Notes: generated from the sequence alone by a model not told the origin. 64,000 nt of DNA from Molossus alvarezi (GCA_037176705.1 CM073898.1:25466488-25530487); one strand, 5' to 3'. Positions 1-12,405 are shown, counted from the stretch's first letter. Program-made: numbers and translations.

Positions 1-170
1 TACTCTGTGTCTTTTTATCAGAGCATTCAAACCATTCACATTTAAGATGATAATTGATAAGTACTTATTTATTGCCATTTTTGTTTAGTGTGGTTCTGTT
101 TTTCTTCATATTTCTTCTACTAATTACAGCAGTCCTTTTATCATATCTTGCAGTGCTTGCTGGTTTGGTG

Positions 171-1038
171 CTAATATATTCCCTTAGCCTTTTTTTTTTT
201 TTTTTTGTCTGGAAAGCTCTTTATTTGACCTTCTATTTTGAAAGACAGCCTTGCTGGATAGAGTAGTCTTGGATTCAGATCCTTGTTTTTCATGACCTTG
301 ATTACTTCATGCCACTCCCTTCTGGCCTGTAGTGTTTCTGTTGAGAAGTCAGCTAATAGCCTTAAGGGGGTTCTTTTGTAGGTAACCTGTTGCTTATCTC
401 TTGCTGCTTTTAGGATTCTCTCTTTGTCTTTAACTTTTGGCATTTTGATTACTATGTATCTTGGTGTGGGCCTGTTTGGGTTCTTCTTACTTGGGACTCT
501 CTGTGCTTCTTCAATTTGAATGCCTTCTTCCTTCACCAAATTAGGGAAGTTTTCTGTCACTATTTCTTCAAGTATATTCTCTAACCCTTGCTCATTTTCT
601 TCTTCTTTGGGGACTCCTATGATGCGAATATTATTACGTTTCCAGTTGTCCCACAGTTCTCTTAAGCTCTCTTACTGTTTTTTAATTGTTTTTTCCTTTT
701 GGTTTTCTAATTGGTTGATTTTTTTCTACCCTGTCTTCTAATTCTGATCCGGTCCTCAGCTTCCTCTACTCTGCTGTTTAGAACTTCCAGTGTGTTCTTT
801 ATTTCTGATATGTCATTCTTCATTTCTTCTTGGTGGTTTTTAATTTCCAATTGGTTGATTTTCAACATTTCTATGTTTTACTCATGGTGTTGATGTCCTT
901 ACTCATGCTGTTGAGCTTCTTCAAGATCATGGCTCTGAATTCTAGCTCTTTTAACTTGCTTAACTGCTTCACATTTATCTCATCTTCAGTAGAGGTCTCT
1001 TGTTCTTTCATTTGGCTTTTGTTTCTGTGTTTCGCCAT
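171..1038 (-). pseudogene. LINE-1 ORF1 remnant, frameshifted
   Basis: About 289 codons of space are present from the ATG at 1038 to the stop near 171, somewhat shorter than the roughly 340 codons usual for mammalian ORF1p. The N-terminal and C-terminal parts fall in different reading frames, so no full protein is possible. The C-terminal domain is best preserved. A T-run at 190-206 lies just past the end of ORF1. Confidence 0.75.
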
Positions 1039-1838
1039 TTTGGCTATCACAGTGGGCTTTGGAGCCTGCCAAGTTTTCCCTGTGGGTGTTGGTGTTCTGC
1101 TATTTGTGTCTTCCTCTCCTGGGTTTGGATGAGCAAGGGAGTACCCACGTTAAACACCACTGTCAAGTATTACTTTCCGGGTTAGAGTTGCTAGCCCAGG
1201 AATGGTTCAGTTAGCGTCTAGCTTTTTGCCTGAAGGCTATCAGTAGCAGTTACTTGAAGAGCCTTGAGTTCTCAGTTGAATGAAAAACTCCTTCAGGTGC
1301 TCAGCATAAGGGGATTTCCCGAGGGTAGGGCAGATGCTGGTTGTTAATGAGCCTCAATTTGCATTTCAGTGGCCCACCTGGGTGGGGTTGAATCTCCAAG
1401 GGAGGGGCCGCTGCCTCTCCCCAGAGCCCTGGGAAGGAGTAAGATAGCCACTGTCCTGCGTGGCTGCAACTCAGCAAAAGCTCTCAGTGCCCTCCAAATC
1501 CCAAGTGTCCCCACACAGTTCCAGTCCAGTCCGCCCTCCCTCTGCTGAAGCGCAAGGTGAGTGGCTATGCCTATTTTAGCATCTGTCCCGGCTCTGGGCT
1601 GTGGAGCCACTTGGGAGTTTAACCCGAAGGCACTGCTCACAGCTAACGTCGCTGCTGTCTGTGGGATCCCAGCCCCCCTTTCGCACCTCCGCAATCCTTC
1701 CAGGATTGAGTCAGTGTCCCTGGTTATATGATCCTTGCAAGCTACTTTTCTGTTGCTTTTTCCTGACAATTTGTCTTTATTTTAGTTGTAATTCCAGTTT
1801 GGTCCTGGGAAACTGTCTGTGTAGCTTCTATTCACTCT

Positions 1839-1850
1839 GCCGCCATTTTG
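1839..1850 (-). promoter_or_regulatory. YY1-type site at the LINE-1 5' end
   Basis: The minus strand reads CAAAATGGCGGC, matching the YY1 core (AAnATGGCGGC). LINE-1 promoters in other mammals carry a YY1 site close to the 5' end that fixes the transcription start. Its place 10-20 bp inside the junction with the second LINE-1 copy supports a complete 5' end for copy A. Confidence 0.6.
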
Positions 1851-1868
1851 GAATCCCTGTCTTCCTGT

Positions 1869-3187
1869 TTTTAAATTGATTTTTCTTTTTGGTTCTCTGA
1901 TTTTGTGACTTTTTCCTACCCTGTCTTCTAATTCACCGATCCAATCCTTGGCTTCTTCTACTCTGCTGATTGTTCCTTCCAATGTGTTCTTTATTTCTGT
2001 TATGTCATTCTTTATTTTCGCTTAGTGGTTTTTCATGTCCAATTGATTTCCAATGTTTCTATATCTTTATTCATGCTATTGAGCTTCCTCATAATCATTA
2101 CCCTGAACTCTATCTCTGATAACTTGCTTAATTCCATTTCATTTATGTTTCTGTAAAATTCTCTTGTTCTTTCATTTAGAATTTGTTTCTTTGTTTCACT
2201 ATTTTGGCTGTCTCAATGGGTTTTGGAGCCTGCCAAATTTTCCTTGTGGGTTTTGCTAATTGTGACTCCCTCTACTGGGTTTGAATGAGTATGGGAGAAC
2301 CCACGTTAAACACCACCGTCAGGTCTTACTTTCCTGGGTAGATTTTCAGGCCAAACAAAGGTTCAGTTATCCTCTAGCTTTTGCCTGCCCGCTATTTGTC
2401 TCAGTTACTTGATGGCCCTCAGGTTGTGGTCCTCAGCTGAATGAAAATCCCTCAGGTGTACAGAGTAAGAGGATTTCCAGCAGGTGGGGCAATGGCTTTT
2501 TTCTCCCCTCCTTGCTTGCTGGTAGTTTCTAGCTCTTAATGAGCCTCAAATTGCATTTCTCTTGCCTGGCCTAGTGGTAGTAAATTCCTGAGGGAAGGAT
2601 TGTTGCTTCTTTCCTGGGCTCTGGGATGGGGCTCTTTGACTAAGATGGCTACTGTCCTATGAGGGAGTAATTCAGCATAAAACTCTCAGTGTCTCCTTCC
2701 CAGCTCACTCCCTTGTGCCATGAACTCCTGACTGTCTTCACACAGTTTCAATCCAGTCCACCCTTCCTCTGCCGGAGCCCAAGGTGAGTGGCTGTAGCTG
2801 ATTTAGTGCTCTGGCCCTTCAGGGAGGTGCCATTTTTCCTGCGCCTCTCCTTGCCAGACCAAGCCTCAGCTCTGGTGATCTCAGCCAGGTGTTATGTGGG
2901 CACCTTTCCCTGTCCTGACAGTCTGTCCTGGGGAGCCTCCACTCTGTGCTGGGGAGCCAGCTTGGGGTTTTAACCCCTGACTTCTCAGAGGGAACTACTA
3001 ACAACCAAAACAGGCCTCAGTTGCTGTCCATGGGCTCCCAGCCCACTCTCTCATGCCTCTGCAGTTCCTACCAGGCTCAATTTGGTGTCCTCTTTCCATC
3101 CCTTGTTATAGGGTTTCTCTCCAGCTGCTTTTCAGTTTGTTTTTCCCAATGATTTATCTTTATTTTAGTTGTAATTCCAGTTTACTT
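1869..3187 (-). mobile_element. LINE-1 copy B: 5' UTR and start of ORF1, antisense
   Basis: This block repeats the sequence of about 690-1800 of copy A (for example the shared stretches near 1915 and 720, and near 3165 and 1780) with visible divergence. It joins copy A inside ORF1, as if an older LINE-1 had been interrupted by a nearly full-length later one. At its other end it stops inside a hAT element at about 3188. Confidence 0.75.
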
Positions 3188-3615
3188 TCACAGGAGTCGC
3201 CTAAGACTATCAAGAAACACATATTTCAGCCCTGGCCGGTTTGGATCAGCGGTTAGAGCGTCGGCCTGCGGTCCGGAGAGACCCGGGTTCGGTTCCCGCT
3301 AAGGGCACGTACCTCAGTTGCAGTTTGTCCCCGGCCCTGGTTGGTCGTGTGGGTGGCAGCCACTCGATGTGTCCCTTCACGTCGATATTTCTCACTCTCT
3401 CTCCCTTCCCCTCTCTCCCTCCCACTCTATCTGTAAAAAAACAAACAAACAAACAAACAAAAAAAAAAAAGAAACACATATTTCAGATGGTAATTCCTAA
3501 CAGTAGCAAAATTACAGTATGAAGTAGCAACAAAAATGATTTTATGGTTGGGGGTCACCACAACATGAGGAACTGCATTAAAGGGTCGTGGCACTGGGAA
3601 GGTTGAGAACCACTG
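3188..3615 (+). mobile_element. hAT MITE (SPIN/URR1-like), 5' end missing, split by a SINE
   Basis: The left part (3188-3229) contains the GTCGCCTAAGAC stretch and the right part (3487-3615) ends in the hAT terminal repeat GGTTGAGAACCACTG. The left terminal repeat is absent, cut at the junction with LINE-1 copy B. A VES SINE splits the element. Confidence 0.7.
3230..3469 (+). mobile_element. VES SINE, type A (full length)
   Basis: It starts GCCCTGGCCGGTTTGG, has tRNA-like A and B boxes, and ends in an A-rich tail. A 17-bp target duplication AGAAACACATATTTCAG flanks it at 3213-3229 and 3470-3486. Confidence 0.9.
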
Positions 3616-4670
3616 CTTTAAGGTCTAGTTGAAATCACTCACAAAACAATCCTGATTTCTCTTTTTTTTTTGCCCTCAAATCCCTGATTATGTGTTCATG
3701 GGTTTTAGTTGCATGGAAGGTGTGGCAAACTGTTTTTACGTGTTTTATCAACACTAAGATGCCATTGATTGTAACATTTATTCTTTTACATCCATGAAGA
3801 AAGAAAAACCTGCTGGTTAAACCATAATTTCAGAGTTTTTAAAATGTGAAAGTGAGTATCTTATATTAATGAAATACAGCATGTCAATATCATAGGTGGT
3901 TGTTTGATGATATCTAGTTGTGTGGGTCTCAGTGTTCTCATCCATTACATGAGCAGTGAGGACCATGAGCTCTGAGAAACCCTTCTGGTCCCAACACCCT
4001 TGAGTTCTGTAACACCAGAAGGGATGTTCTTGACTAGGCACTGGTTGTGTGATGATCTCCAAGACAGGGCTCCTGTCCATGTTCCTTCAGTGCTTTGCCC
4101 TTTAAGAGTTAAGGAGCCCCACACTGCAGTATTTTCCCTCAGGACTGATCCCCGCCTGCCCGTCATTGTGAAGAGGCTGCAAGATGCCCACCTTGTTAAG
4201 CACAAAAGTACTGCTCTTAGAGCTTGAGGAGTCTGGCATACACATACACCATGCCTGCATACTATAACTCCTCCAGGAATCCTACAGACACAAATGAAAG
4301 CTTTCATTCGAAGGATTGACTCTGAAATTGACAAATAGTAGAGTGGTCAAACGTCCCAGTCTTCCCTGGACTGTCCCAGTTAACGCATTCATCCCAGTGA
4401 TATTAACAACTCCCACTACAGTTTAGAGTGTGTCTACAGGGAAGAAATTGGGGAAGGGTGGTTGCTAATGGCTTATGGCTACCGTTGGCCCCAAATAATT
4501 TGAGAATCACTCATCTCAGGGACATTTTCAGTGTCTGGTTAGCCACTGACAGGTGCTAATGCTTGGTTATGAGCCCTGAAAATGTCAACAAAGTGATTGA
4601 CTCAATGGTTAGGACAACCTCAGCCCTTATCCAATTTAGCCATTAATGGAAATTATGTGTTTCCTTGATT
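3616..4670. other. GALM: GALM intron, no assigned feature
   Basis: No exon and no clear repeat family was recognised. Open frames on either strand here show no splice sites in matching phase and no familiar protein pattern. Confidence 0.5.
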
Positions 4671-4877
4671 TTTTTTTTCTTTATTGATTTTTTAGAGAGA
4701 GAGGAAAGGAGAGGGAGAGAGAAACATCAATGAGACAGAACATCGATTGGCCACCTCCTGCATGCCCCTCACTGGGGATTTGGCCCACAACCTGGGCATG
4801 TGCCCTTACCGGGAATCAAACCAGCGACCTCTTGGTGCATGGGTTGATGCTCAACTACTGAGCCACACCAGCTGGGC
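4671..4877 (-). mobile_element. VES SINE, type B
   Basis: The reversed copy ends in CAGCTGGGC and carries the type-B body (CATGCACCAAGAGGT on the sense strand). It lies in the GALM intron before the third-last coding exon. Confidence 0.85.
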
Positions 4878-5050
4878 AATTTTTGTATTTTTTTACGTGT
4901 GAATGATTCTGAATGTTATGGCCACTCATTCACAATCAATAGCATCTTACTATGTTTAAAAATCTAATAATTTATTCTCCTCCTTACAAATTGAAATGAA
5001 GGCTGAGAGGGTAGAACCAGTGGGTCTTTAGACCACCATGCATAAAGATT

Positions 5051-5304
5051 TTCTTTTTTAAAATCCTCACCCAAGGATATTTTTCCATTTATCTTTAGAT
5101 AGAGTGGTAAGGAGAGAGAGGGAAAGAGAGAGCGAGAGAAACATCGACATGAGAGGGACACATCGACTGGTTGCCTCCCACACGACACTGACCAGGGCCG
5201 GGGACGAACCACAACTGAGGTATGTGCCCTTGACTGGAATCGAACCTATGACTCATTTGTCCTTAGGCCGACGTTCTAACCACTGAGCCAAACTGGCCAG
5301 GGCA
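5051..5304 (-). mobile_element. VES SINE, type A, with 19-bp target duplication
   Basis: The flanks carry the direct repeat ACCACCATGCATAAAGATT at 5032-5050 and 5305-5323. The insertion ends about 60 bp before a GALM splice acceptor, so it sits close to the branch-point and polypyrimidine region. Confidence 0.9.
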
Positions 5305-5366
5305 ACCACCATGCATAAAGATTGGATTTGGGCACTTATCACCCTTTTTTCTGCCTCTTCCACCAG

Positions 5367-7786
5367 GAGAAGTCGCTCCAGTGCAAGGAACTGCATTTGA
5401 CCTGAGGAAGCCAGTGGAGCTTGGCAAACACCTGCAGGAGTTCCACATTGGTGGCTTTGACCACAATTTCTGTCTGAAGGGAGCTAAGGAAAAGCATTTT
5501 TGTGCACGGTAGGTACTTTTCACTTTCTGCCTCTGTAGGAAAGAAAAGATAGCAACCCCTATTTGAGGAGCTTTTCCTCTGGCCATATCACTACCATTTA
5601 CAATGCCACAAGGACCAAATCCCACATCCCATGTCTTTTCAAAGCTTATATTCCACAGGTGAGCTCTGCAGAGCTTCTCAGCCCCTCCCCCACAGGCCAT
5701 TATCCCTGCGCCCCTGCCTGGCACCCCATGTCTCTCTGCTCCCACTCTCCATCTCAGCCTGTTGTTTATGGCCCATTTTTTGTTAGAAGCCCTAATTCCT
5801 CCTGACTGAAGTCACTTCTGCCTTCCTTGAACTCCTAGAGCCCTTTGTACTTTGTTGAGTTGTGAGTTTTGCCTGCCCACATCCATGTAAGGTTGGAGGC
5901 TCGCTGCTCTTCAGCCCTGAGAGGCTCTGTGTGCACCCCCCTCCTCACTAAATCCCAAGTCCCTCCTGCCAGCTCACCTTTGAGAATCCCTGCCTCTGCC
6001 TAACATCTAATGCCATGTTTGGCACTAGAAAGTGATCCATAAATGTTTGTAGAATAAATGGATTTTCAGTAATCCAGAGAAAATTATTCAAACTCTGAAA
6101 GAAAGAGAACTTTCCCTCGGAGTCCCAGCACCAAGGCCCCAGCCGTGCTCTTTCAGCTCAAGCCTTTTTCTCCTCTGTGCCTACTACTCACATTCCTCCC
6201 CGCAACGGCCCTCCCCTGCGGATACCCCTGCCTTGTCTCCAAAGTCCAGCCCTGGCCCTCCCCTTCCCAAACCTCCTTCCCTGAACCTCTTGTTCGGCTA
6301 TACATTGTGGGGATGTTTTACTTCTCGGACAGACTGTGACCCAGGCTTTCTCCCTCTCTATCCCTTTGACACCAAGTACAGACCAGGTAAGTGCTCACTT
6401 CTGTAGAGGCCTGGTTTGAAGGGGAATAAACAGTGAACCTAGCAGGAACTCCAGCATAGCCAGCTCTAATCTCAGGGTGTTGTTTAAGAAAGCCTCTTTT
6501 TTCTTTCAAAAAACAGCTCATTTTGCCAGGCTGAGCAGAGAGTTCCAAATCTTTATGAGAAAGAATCCCAGCTTCTCCAAGACCCTAAAATTGCCTCTCT
6601 CCAACCTGGCTGCCCCCAACACACACACATACACACACACACATACACAACCTACCTACCTGGTTGGGGTAAGTCTGTTTTGTCCTTCCCTAGAGAAACC
6701 AAACTCAGAGTGAGAAGTTGCTGAGGATTGTCCAAACCATCTGCTAATACCTCACCTAGGATCCTACAAGAACTTCCCATGATGCTCTTCCTTTGTCTCC
6801 TCTATATATCTTGTCCCGGCCCTGTGACTGGGTCTAATTCCTGTGTCAAAGCTGCTTCCCAGCTTCTTCCTGTCCATGCCTGCTTTTCCACCCTGCACCT
6901 ATATGTGGTTTGGCTTTATTTCCAGGGTCCATCATCCTGGAAGCGGGAGGGTACTAGAAGTCTACACCACCCAGCCTGGGCTCCAGTTTTACACAGGCAA
7001 CTTCCTGGACGGCACGCTGAAGGGCAAGAGTGGAGCAGTCTATCCCGAACACTCCGGTTTCTGCCTTGAGACCCAGAACTGGCCTGATGCAGTCAATCAG
7101 GTAAAGCTACAGGCTGGCCTGTTAGAGTAGTGGTGTGTCCAAGGTCACGCTGTCTGACAGAGTTCCATGACACTTGAGCCAGGTCTGTGTGATTAAGAAG
7201 TCCATGTGTGTTTTCTTCTCCAAGTCATGATAAACACAGGAAACACTTAGCCAAGCTACTAACATGGCATGGACATTTTTTAAAAAGTTTATTTTGTACC
7301 TGCAAGGCCATTATGTAATGTTCCTCAATACCTACTTGTTTTCTGTAAGCATGCTTTTAAGATGATCCTTCATGTCTTCTCTTCCTATTTGCTTCTTCGT
7401 AACTCTTCTAGGTATTTCCTAGAGTTATGCTCTGCAAAGTGCCCGCCTATGACAAGACACTTGCAGCTTGCACCAGAATATAAAGTCACACTGCTTCCTT
7501 CTAGAAAGTCTTGCTACGACAAAGTGTGCTTAATGAAATAGTTGATTTTCATTCTGGCTCAATTTTTTTTTATCTCATTGGCAACCAGTAATAAACAGTT
7601 CTTACACTGCCATCTGGTTCACAGGGCAGGTCGAAAAGACCACTCCAAATCCTGGGTAAGGGTGCAACCTGGGCTGGCAAGGTGTAACCTGTTTTTCCCC
7701 CTTCACAGCCCCACTTCCCTCCTGTGCTGCTGAGGCCTGATGAGGAGTATGACCACACCACTTGGTTCAAGTTTTCTGTGGCTTAA
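5367..7786 (+). CDS. GALM: Galactose mutarotase (aldose 1-epimerase), last three coding exons
   Basis: GALM interconverts the alpha and beta anomers of galactose and glucose in the cytosol, feeding the Leloir pathway. Exons are 5367-5508, 6926-7100 and 7709-7786 (stop TAA 7784-7786), each with AG/GT borders and matching phases. They encode about 131 residues, from GEVAPVQG to the C-terminus FKFSVA, nearly identical to what I recall of human GALM (342 aa), so roughly residues 212-342 are here. Counting back from the C-terminus puts Asp243 in the FDHNF motif and the catalytic Glu307 in GFCLE (codon 7068-7070), both intact. The upstream exons lie left of the window. The gene converges on SRSF7. 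Confidence 0.95.
5690..6062 (+). repeat. L2 LINE fragment (3' end)
   Basis: The stretch ends with an old L2-like tail (a GGCACTAGAAAGTGATCC stretch, then ATAAATG). It is diverged and intronic in GALM. Confidence 0.5.
6619..6652. repeat. (CA)n microsatellite
   Basis: A run of CA with a few TA interruptions in the second-last GALM intron. Otherwise 6063-6925 shows only intron sequence. Confidence 0.85.
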
Positions 7787-8975
7787 GGGAGTGTGAAGAC
7801 ATGACCCACCCCAGGGTCAGGCTAGGAGCCCCTTTGGAAGCCTGTCTCCTCTTCAGAGATGAGATGAAGATTTAGAGGCTTTAAGTGATCCTGTGAATTA
7901 AAATTATACAAATGGTAGCTGTCATGATAACCAATCTGAATACTGATCTGCTTTCCAATGACTGGCTCCAGGCCAGATCTAATGACCAGCTCTATTCTCT
8001 GTGTAGTTAGAGGACCCAACCACCAGTCGTCATCCAAGCCCTAACCCTGGCCCAGAAATGGCCCCTGGATCTTTGTGCTGTTGGCTCCATCTCTCTACCC
8101 TGCCTCTTTCTTTTCTACTTGTCACCCCTCCTTTGAGCCTACTCTCTCATTCCTTTTTTCTTCCTCCTCTACCTCAAACTACCTTGCCTTTGAGCATCAC
8201 CTTGGAGTTTTCAAAAGTCCCCTAAAGGCACACGGTTAGAAGAATTTTAACCAGGATTTGAGGTCATGTGAATTCAAGTCCCCTTCTTTGCTGCTCTTCT
8301 ATCCGCCAGAGCATTACTAGGATTACTCATGGACAAAGAGGGGTGTGACCCTCATCTATTAGAGTCAGCCTTTCTTCCCAGATTCACTTTTACTAAAAAC
8401 ATTTATTAGTCTGAGTCTGATTAACTGTCTCTGAGCCCTAAAAGTGGTATGACTTAAAATACAAGAAAGAATCTGTCATTTTAATTCTGACTTTAAAATG
8501 AACTGAGAAAGCCGAGCTCAGCCAAGGTATGGAAGAAAGGAAGCCATGAGGCAGGAGCTGTCAGTGTGAGGACAGGGCCTTACCTGAGGATAGTACATCA
8601 CACCTGGAACAGATGTTGTGTGATGTAGCTAAGGCGAGGGCTCCCTCTTTTCCTGAACAGTTGAATCATCAGTGATGGGTTTGGGTTGGTGATTTTTAAA
8701 CAAATGTCTTATATACTAGCAACTAATTGAAATTAAAAAACAAAACAAAACTCTGCACCTTCAAAGACTCCCAGTTTCTTTATTTACCTTTAAATCTGTC
8801 AGGCGTGGATCTTTAGTAAGCGAACCAAGTATATGGTATGTTCTGGATTCTCCTATGCTCTCCAATATAAGCCCCAGCATATTCCTGGAGGAAAGCTACC
8901 TAGCTGGCAGCCTATTGAGCTTCCCATACTTCCTCTTTATTAGCAACCACAATAAACCAAAGATAGTGTTTACTT
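7787..8975 (+). other. GALM: GALM 3' UTR (probable extent)
   Basis: The stretch after the stop codon has no recognisable repeats. The first canonical AATAAA after the stop is at 8951-8956, giving a 3' UTR of about 1.2 kb, which suits the family's mRNA length. An ATTAAA near 7898 could serve a shorter form. Confidence 0.5.
8951..8956 (+). terminator. GALM: Polyadenylation signal AATAAA, likely GALM
   Basis: Canonical hexamer in otherwise repeat-free sequence. Another AATAAA at about 9383 is a further candidate. Confidence 0.45.
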
Positions 8976-10174
8976 TTTAGTTCATTTCAGCATGGATTTT
9001 CTGAGTACCTGTTTTGCAGTTTTCTGATGGGTGTTTTAAGGGAATCAAGAGGTAATGTCTAAGATGTAGTATGTTCACTCAGGATATCCCAGTCTTTCTG
9101 GGACAAGACTAATAGTAGCAATTTGATGACGTAGAATGGCACTGTGATGTGGCTGGGAGCCCTGAACTAGTACTAACGTTGCTTCTGGCATTTACTACTT
9201 GGGCAAACAATCTAATTTCACTTCGCCTGTTTTCTCATTTACAAGGCATTATTCCAATTTCTTGTTCTGAAAAAAGAATTGTTTTTACAATAAGCCTAGC
9301 CTAGAGCAGCCTAATGTTCACCTTTAGGACAGTTGAAAGAAGTTACTGGTACTGTATTTTAATGAATTGTATTTATGAAAGACAATAAAGAGATTAAGTT
9401 TGATTGTCAAGCCATTAAGTCTGATGCAAGTAATAGAGAAACTGGTCTTTTGTGGTGGCAACCAGTCTATTCTTTTTCATGCAAAAACACATATGAGAGA
9501 ACTTTGATGTGCTTGAGAAAAGACATCATAGGTATGAGACATGTGGAGTATGACATGTGAGCATAATTGTAGTATTTTATGATAAAATCATTGAAGCTGT
9601 CAGCAAGAAACCATCTTACAGTCTAACAACTGGATACTTCGTTCATGTGAGGTGGTGAGAACAAATATGATATATAATAAGAAAAACATCATATAACTAC
9701 AGTATTAAATCCTTGTTGAAAATGCTTCACTAAAATGTAACATACACTGCCCTCCAAGAAAAAGTCTCCAGGCCCCGAGGAGTCAAAGCCTTCCTTACCA
9801 CACATCCCCTACCCACAACCAGATTAGTGCTTTATTGTTCTGAGTTCTGATCCTTCGCAGGTAAGCATATCATTGATTCAGTTCAATGATCTGTGGAATC
9901 TTGTTTGTTTCAAATTCATAGGACATTAGGTTCTTATCATTAGCTGTGGGATTTTCATTATCCCAATTCCCACTCATTGTGCCGAACAAGAAAGATGTAA
10001 TATTAAATAATTGTACAAACACTGCTGTAAAGCCTAAACTAAGATGGCATGCTATGGATGTTAACTGTTGTGAGTGTTAGGTGACCAATGACAGTTCAAC
10101 CTCAGCAGATTAAAGGAAGTTAAGTGTCAATAAATAAATAGTTTGTGAAAAGTAGAACAGGAAAAAATACAGGA
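8976..10174. other. Intergenic, no assigned feature
   Basis: AT-rich single-copy-looking sequence between GALM and the HAL1 remnant. I see no exon, promoter or clear repeat. Confidence 0.5.
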
Positions 10175-10361
10175 CTGCCTGGTCGGTGTGGCTCAGTGGA
10201 TTGGGCATTGTTGCATGGACTGAGAGGTTCAGGTTCAAGACCCAGTCAGGGCATGTGCCTAAGATGCAGGCTCGATCCCCAGTGGGGGTTGTGCAGGAGG
10301 CAGCTGATGGATGTTTCTCTCTTTCTCTCCCTCTCCCTTCCTCTCTCTCTTAAAAAAAAAA
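10175..10361 (+). mobile_element. VES SINE, type B variant
   Basis: It starts TGCCTGGTCGGTGTGG and ends in a CT-rich stretch and poly(A). The tRNA part has the variant GCATGGACTGAGAGGTTC shared with the copies at 19554 and 63518. Confidence 0.85.
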
Positions 10362-11871
10362 ATACACAACTACCAGGAGAAGACAGGAGGGAAGCACAAC
10401 ATAAACCCTGTCTCCTAGCCAGGTCCCATTATCAGTTGTAACCATTGTAACTAATAACTGGGTCTCCAGTTTGCAAGGAGCTATTCAAACAGTTTTGACA
10501 GGAGTGCCATCCTTTTCCAAGTGAGGTATTTATCTTATCCCTCCAACTTCCAACTTCTCCAATCCAATTACTCCAATCATAACTACAGTCTCAAATGCTT
10601 TGGGTACCACTTAAGCTGAAGCCAAGTAAGGTGCTCAGCAAATCCTCTCTTCAAAAAAGCAACTATAACGCTGGGGAAAACATTGACAAAATAATTGTGC
10701 TGCTCTGGAAACTGACCAAAAAGATACAACAATCTGAAATGTGTCTGTTTGAAAAACTGCTGAACATTGGGTAGAACAGTGGGAAACTGGCGTTCTTGCC
10801 TGGGGCTGCTACCATTCCCCTTATTTTCCCAACTCAGTCACTGTGGAGATTCTGCCAGGGCAAAACAAAACATAAGGACCAGCAGGTTGCTGTGGTTCAT
10901 GGGAAGCTCACTCAATTTGGAGCGGTAGGAGCACAGAGGGCCAATGGCTCTATTAGCCTGAGGTTGCAATCACGGCTGGAGCAAGCAGATTCTGCCAAAT
11001 CAGGCTGCGTACATGCATAGAAGAGACCACAAAGGGCCCAAGCTATTCACACACTCCTGGCCAACTCTGAAGCTGCATGCATGTGCAGAGAAAATTAAGA
11101 GGGGCTCAGCAAAAAGTAAAAGCCAGGACAGACTTGACAACAGCCTAAATACTGAATTCACCGTCTACCTACACACAGATTCATCAGCAGAGGAGAAAAA
11201 TCTGACTGGTTGCAGTGTTTCTGTCTAGTTAGTGGCTGACTATTAACCTATGCAGACACAGGGCAACACCTAGAAAGCTGAGCTTAAAAATAAAGATTTT
11301 AAAAATAATAACCAAAATACTAAAAAGAGATTATGAGAAAGAATCAAGTGAAATTCAAATGAGAACTTCACTAGAGAGGTTCAGAAGCAGATTCAGGATG
11401 GCAGAAGAACAAGAAGTTGAGGATAAATTAATAGAAATTATTCAATTTGAAAAACTGTGAAAAGAGATTGAAGAAAATGGAAAAGAACCTCATAGACATG
11501 TGGGACAACATCCCACAAAAAGGAAAGGAGAGAAAATGGGTAGGAAAATATTTCAAAAAATAATTGAGGGGAAAAAAATCCTCCCAAATTTTATGAAAAC
11601 CATTAATCTACATATCCAAGAAGCTCAACAAACTCCAAGGATAAATACAAAGAGATCTCAACCTAGATACTTCATATTTAATGCTCAAAAAACAGAAAAT
11701 CTGAAAGCAAGAGATAAATGACTCATCAGTACAGAGGACCATCAATACAATTAACATTTGACTTCTCGTCTCTAACAATGCAGTCCAGGAGGCAGTAGAA
11801 TGACACAGTCAATGTGCTTAAAAACCAGGAACCCTATACCACCCAAAACTACCCTTCGAAAGTGAAGGTGA

Positions 11872-12057
11872 GCCCAGCCGGTGTAGCTCAGTGGTTGAGC
11901 ATCAACCCACCGAAAGGTCACCAGTTTGATTCCCAGTCAGGGCACATGCCCAGGTTGTGGGCCGGATTCCCAGTGGGGGACATGCTGGAGGTGGCCAGTC
12001 GATGTTCTCTCTCATCGATGTTTCTCTTTCTCTCCCTCTAAATCAATAAAGAAAAAA
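11872..12057 (+). mobile_element. VES SINE, type B
   Basis: It starts GCCCAGCCGGTGTAGC. Imperfect direct repeats AAGTGA(A)GGTGA / AAGTGAAAGTGA flank it at about 11860 and 12058. It is inserted in the HAL1 remnant. Confidence 0.85.
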
Positions 12058-12207
12058 AGTGAAAGTGAAATAAAAACATTTTCAGAAACAAAGAATGAGA
12101 GAAAATTCACTGCAGCAGACCTGTCTTACAACAAACACTAGACGAAGTCCTTCATGCTGAAAGAAAATTAATATGGTAACTCAAATCCATGGTAAAAAAG
12201 GAAGAAG

Positions 12208-12405
12208 TCCGGCCAATGTGGCTCAGTGGTTGAGTGTCGACCCATGCACCAAGAGGTCGCCAGTTCGTTCCCAGTCAGGACACATGCTCAGGTTGTGGGC
12301 CTGATCCCCAGTGGGGGACATGCTGGAGGTGGCCAGTCGATGTTCTCTCTCATTGATGTTTCTCTCTCCCTTCCTCTCTCTAAATTCAATAAAGAAAAAA
12401 ATAAA
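12208..12405 (+). mobile_element. VES SINE, type B
   Basis: It starts CCGGCCAATGTGGCTCAG and ends AAATTCAATAAAG. This is the second SINE in the HAL1 remnant. Confidence 0.85.

Larger units (their letters stand above)
1..1868 (-). mobile_element. LINE-1 copy A: 5' UTR and ORF1, antisense, running off the left edge
   Basis: Read on the minus strand, a start codon at 1038-1036 opens an ORF1-type frame (begins MAKHRNKSQ). A 129-codon stretch at 560-171 carries the C-terminal ORF1p pattern, including LQARREWHEV and RLLYPARLSF. The two parts are in different frames, so ORF1 is broken. The block 1039-1868 behaves as the 5' UTR and ends with a YY1-type motif near its 5' terminus. ORF1p is the RNA-binding chaperone of LINE-1 retrotransposition. 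The copy lies antisense inside a GALM intron. Confidence 0.85.

Noticed and set aside
1344..1769. 141-codon minus-strand frame
   Set aside because: It lies in the LINE-1 5' UTR and repeats in diverged form in copy B, so it is not a host gene.
3817..4334. Overlapping minus-strand frames of 87 and 129 codons in the GALM intron
   Set aside because: No family pattern, no matching splice phases, and the frames contradict each other.
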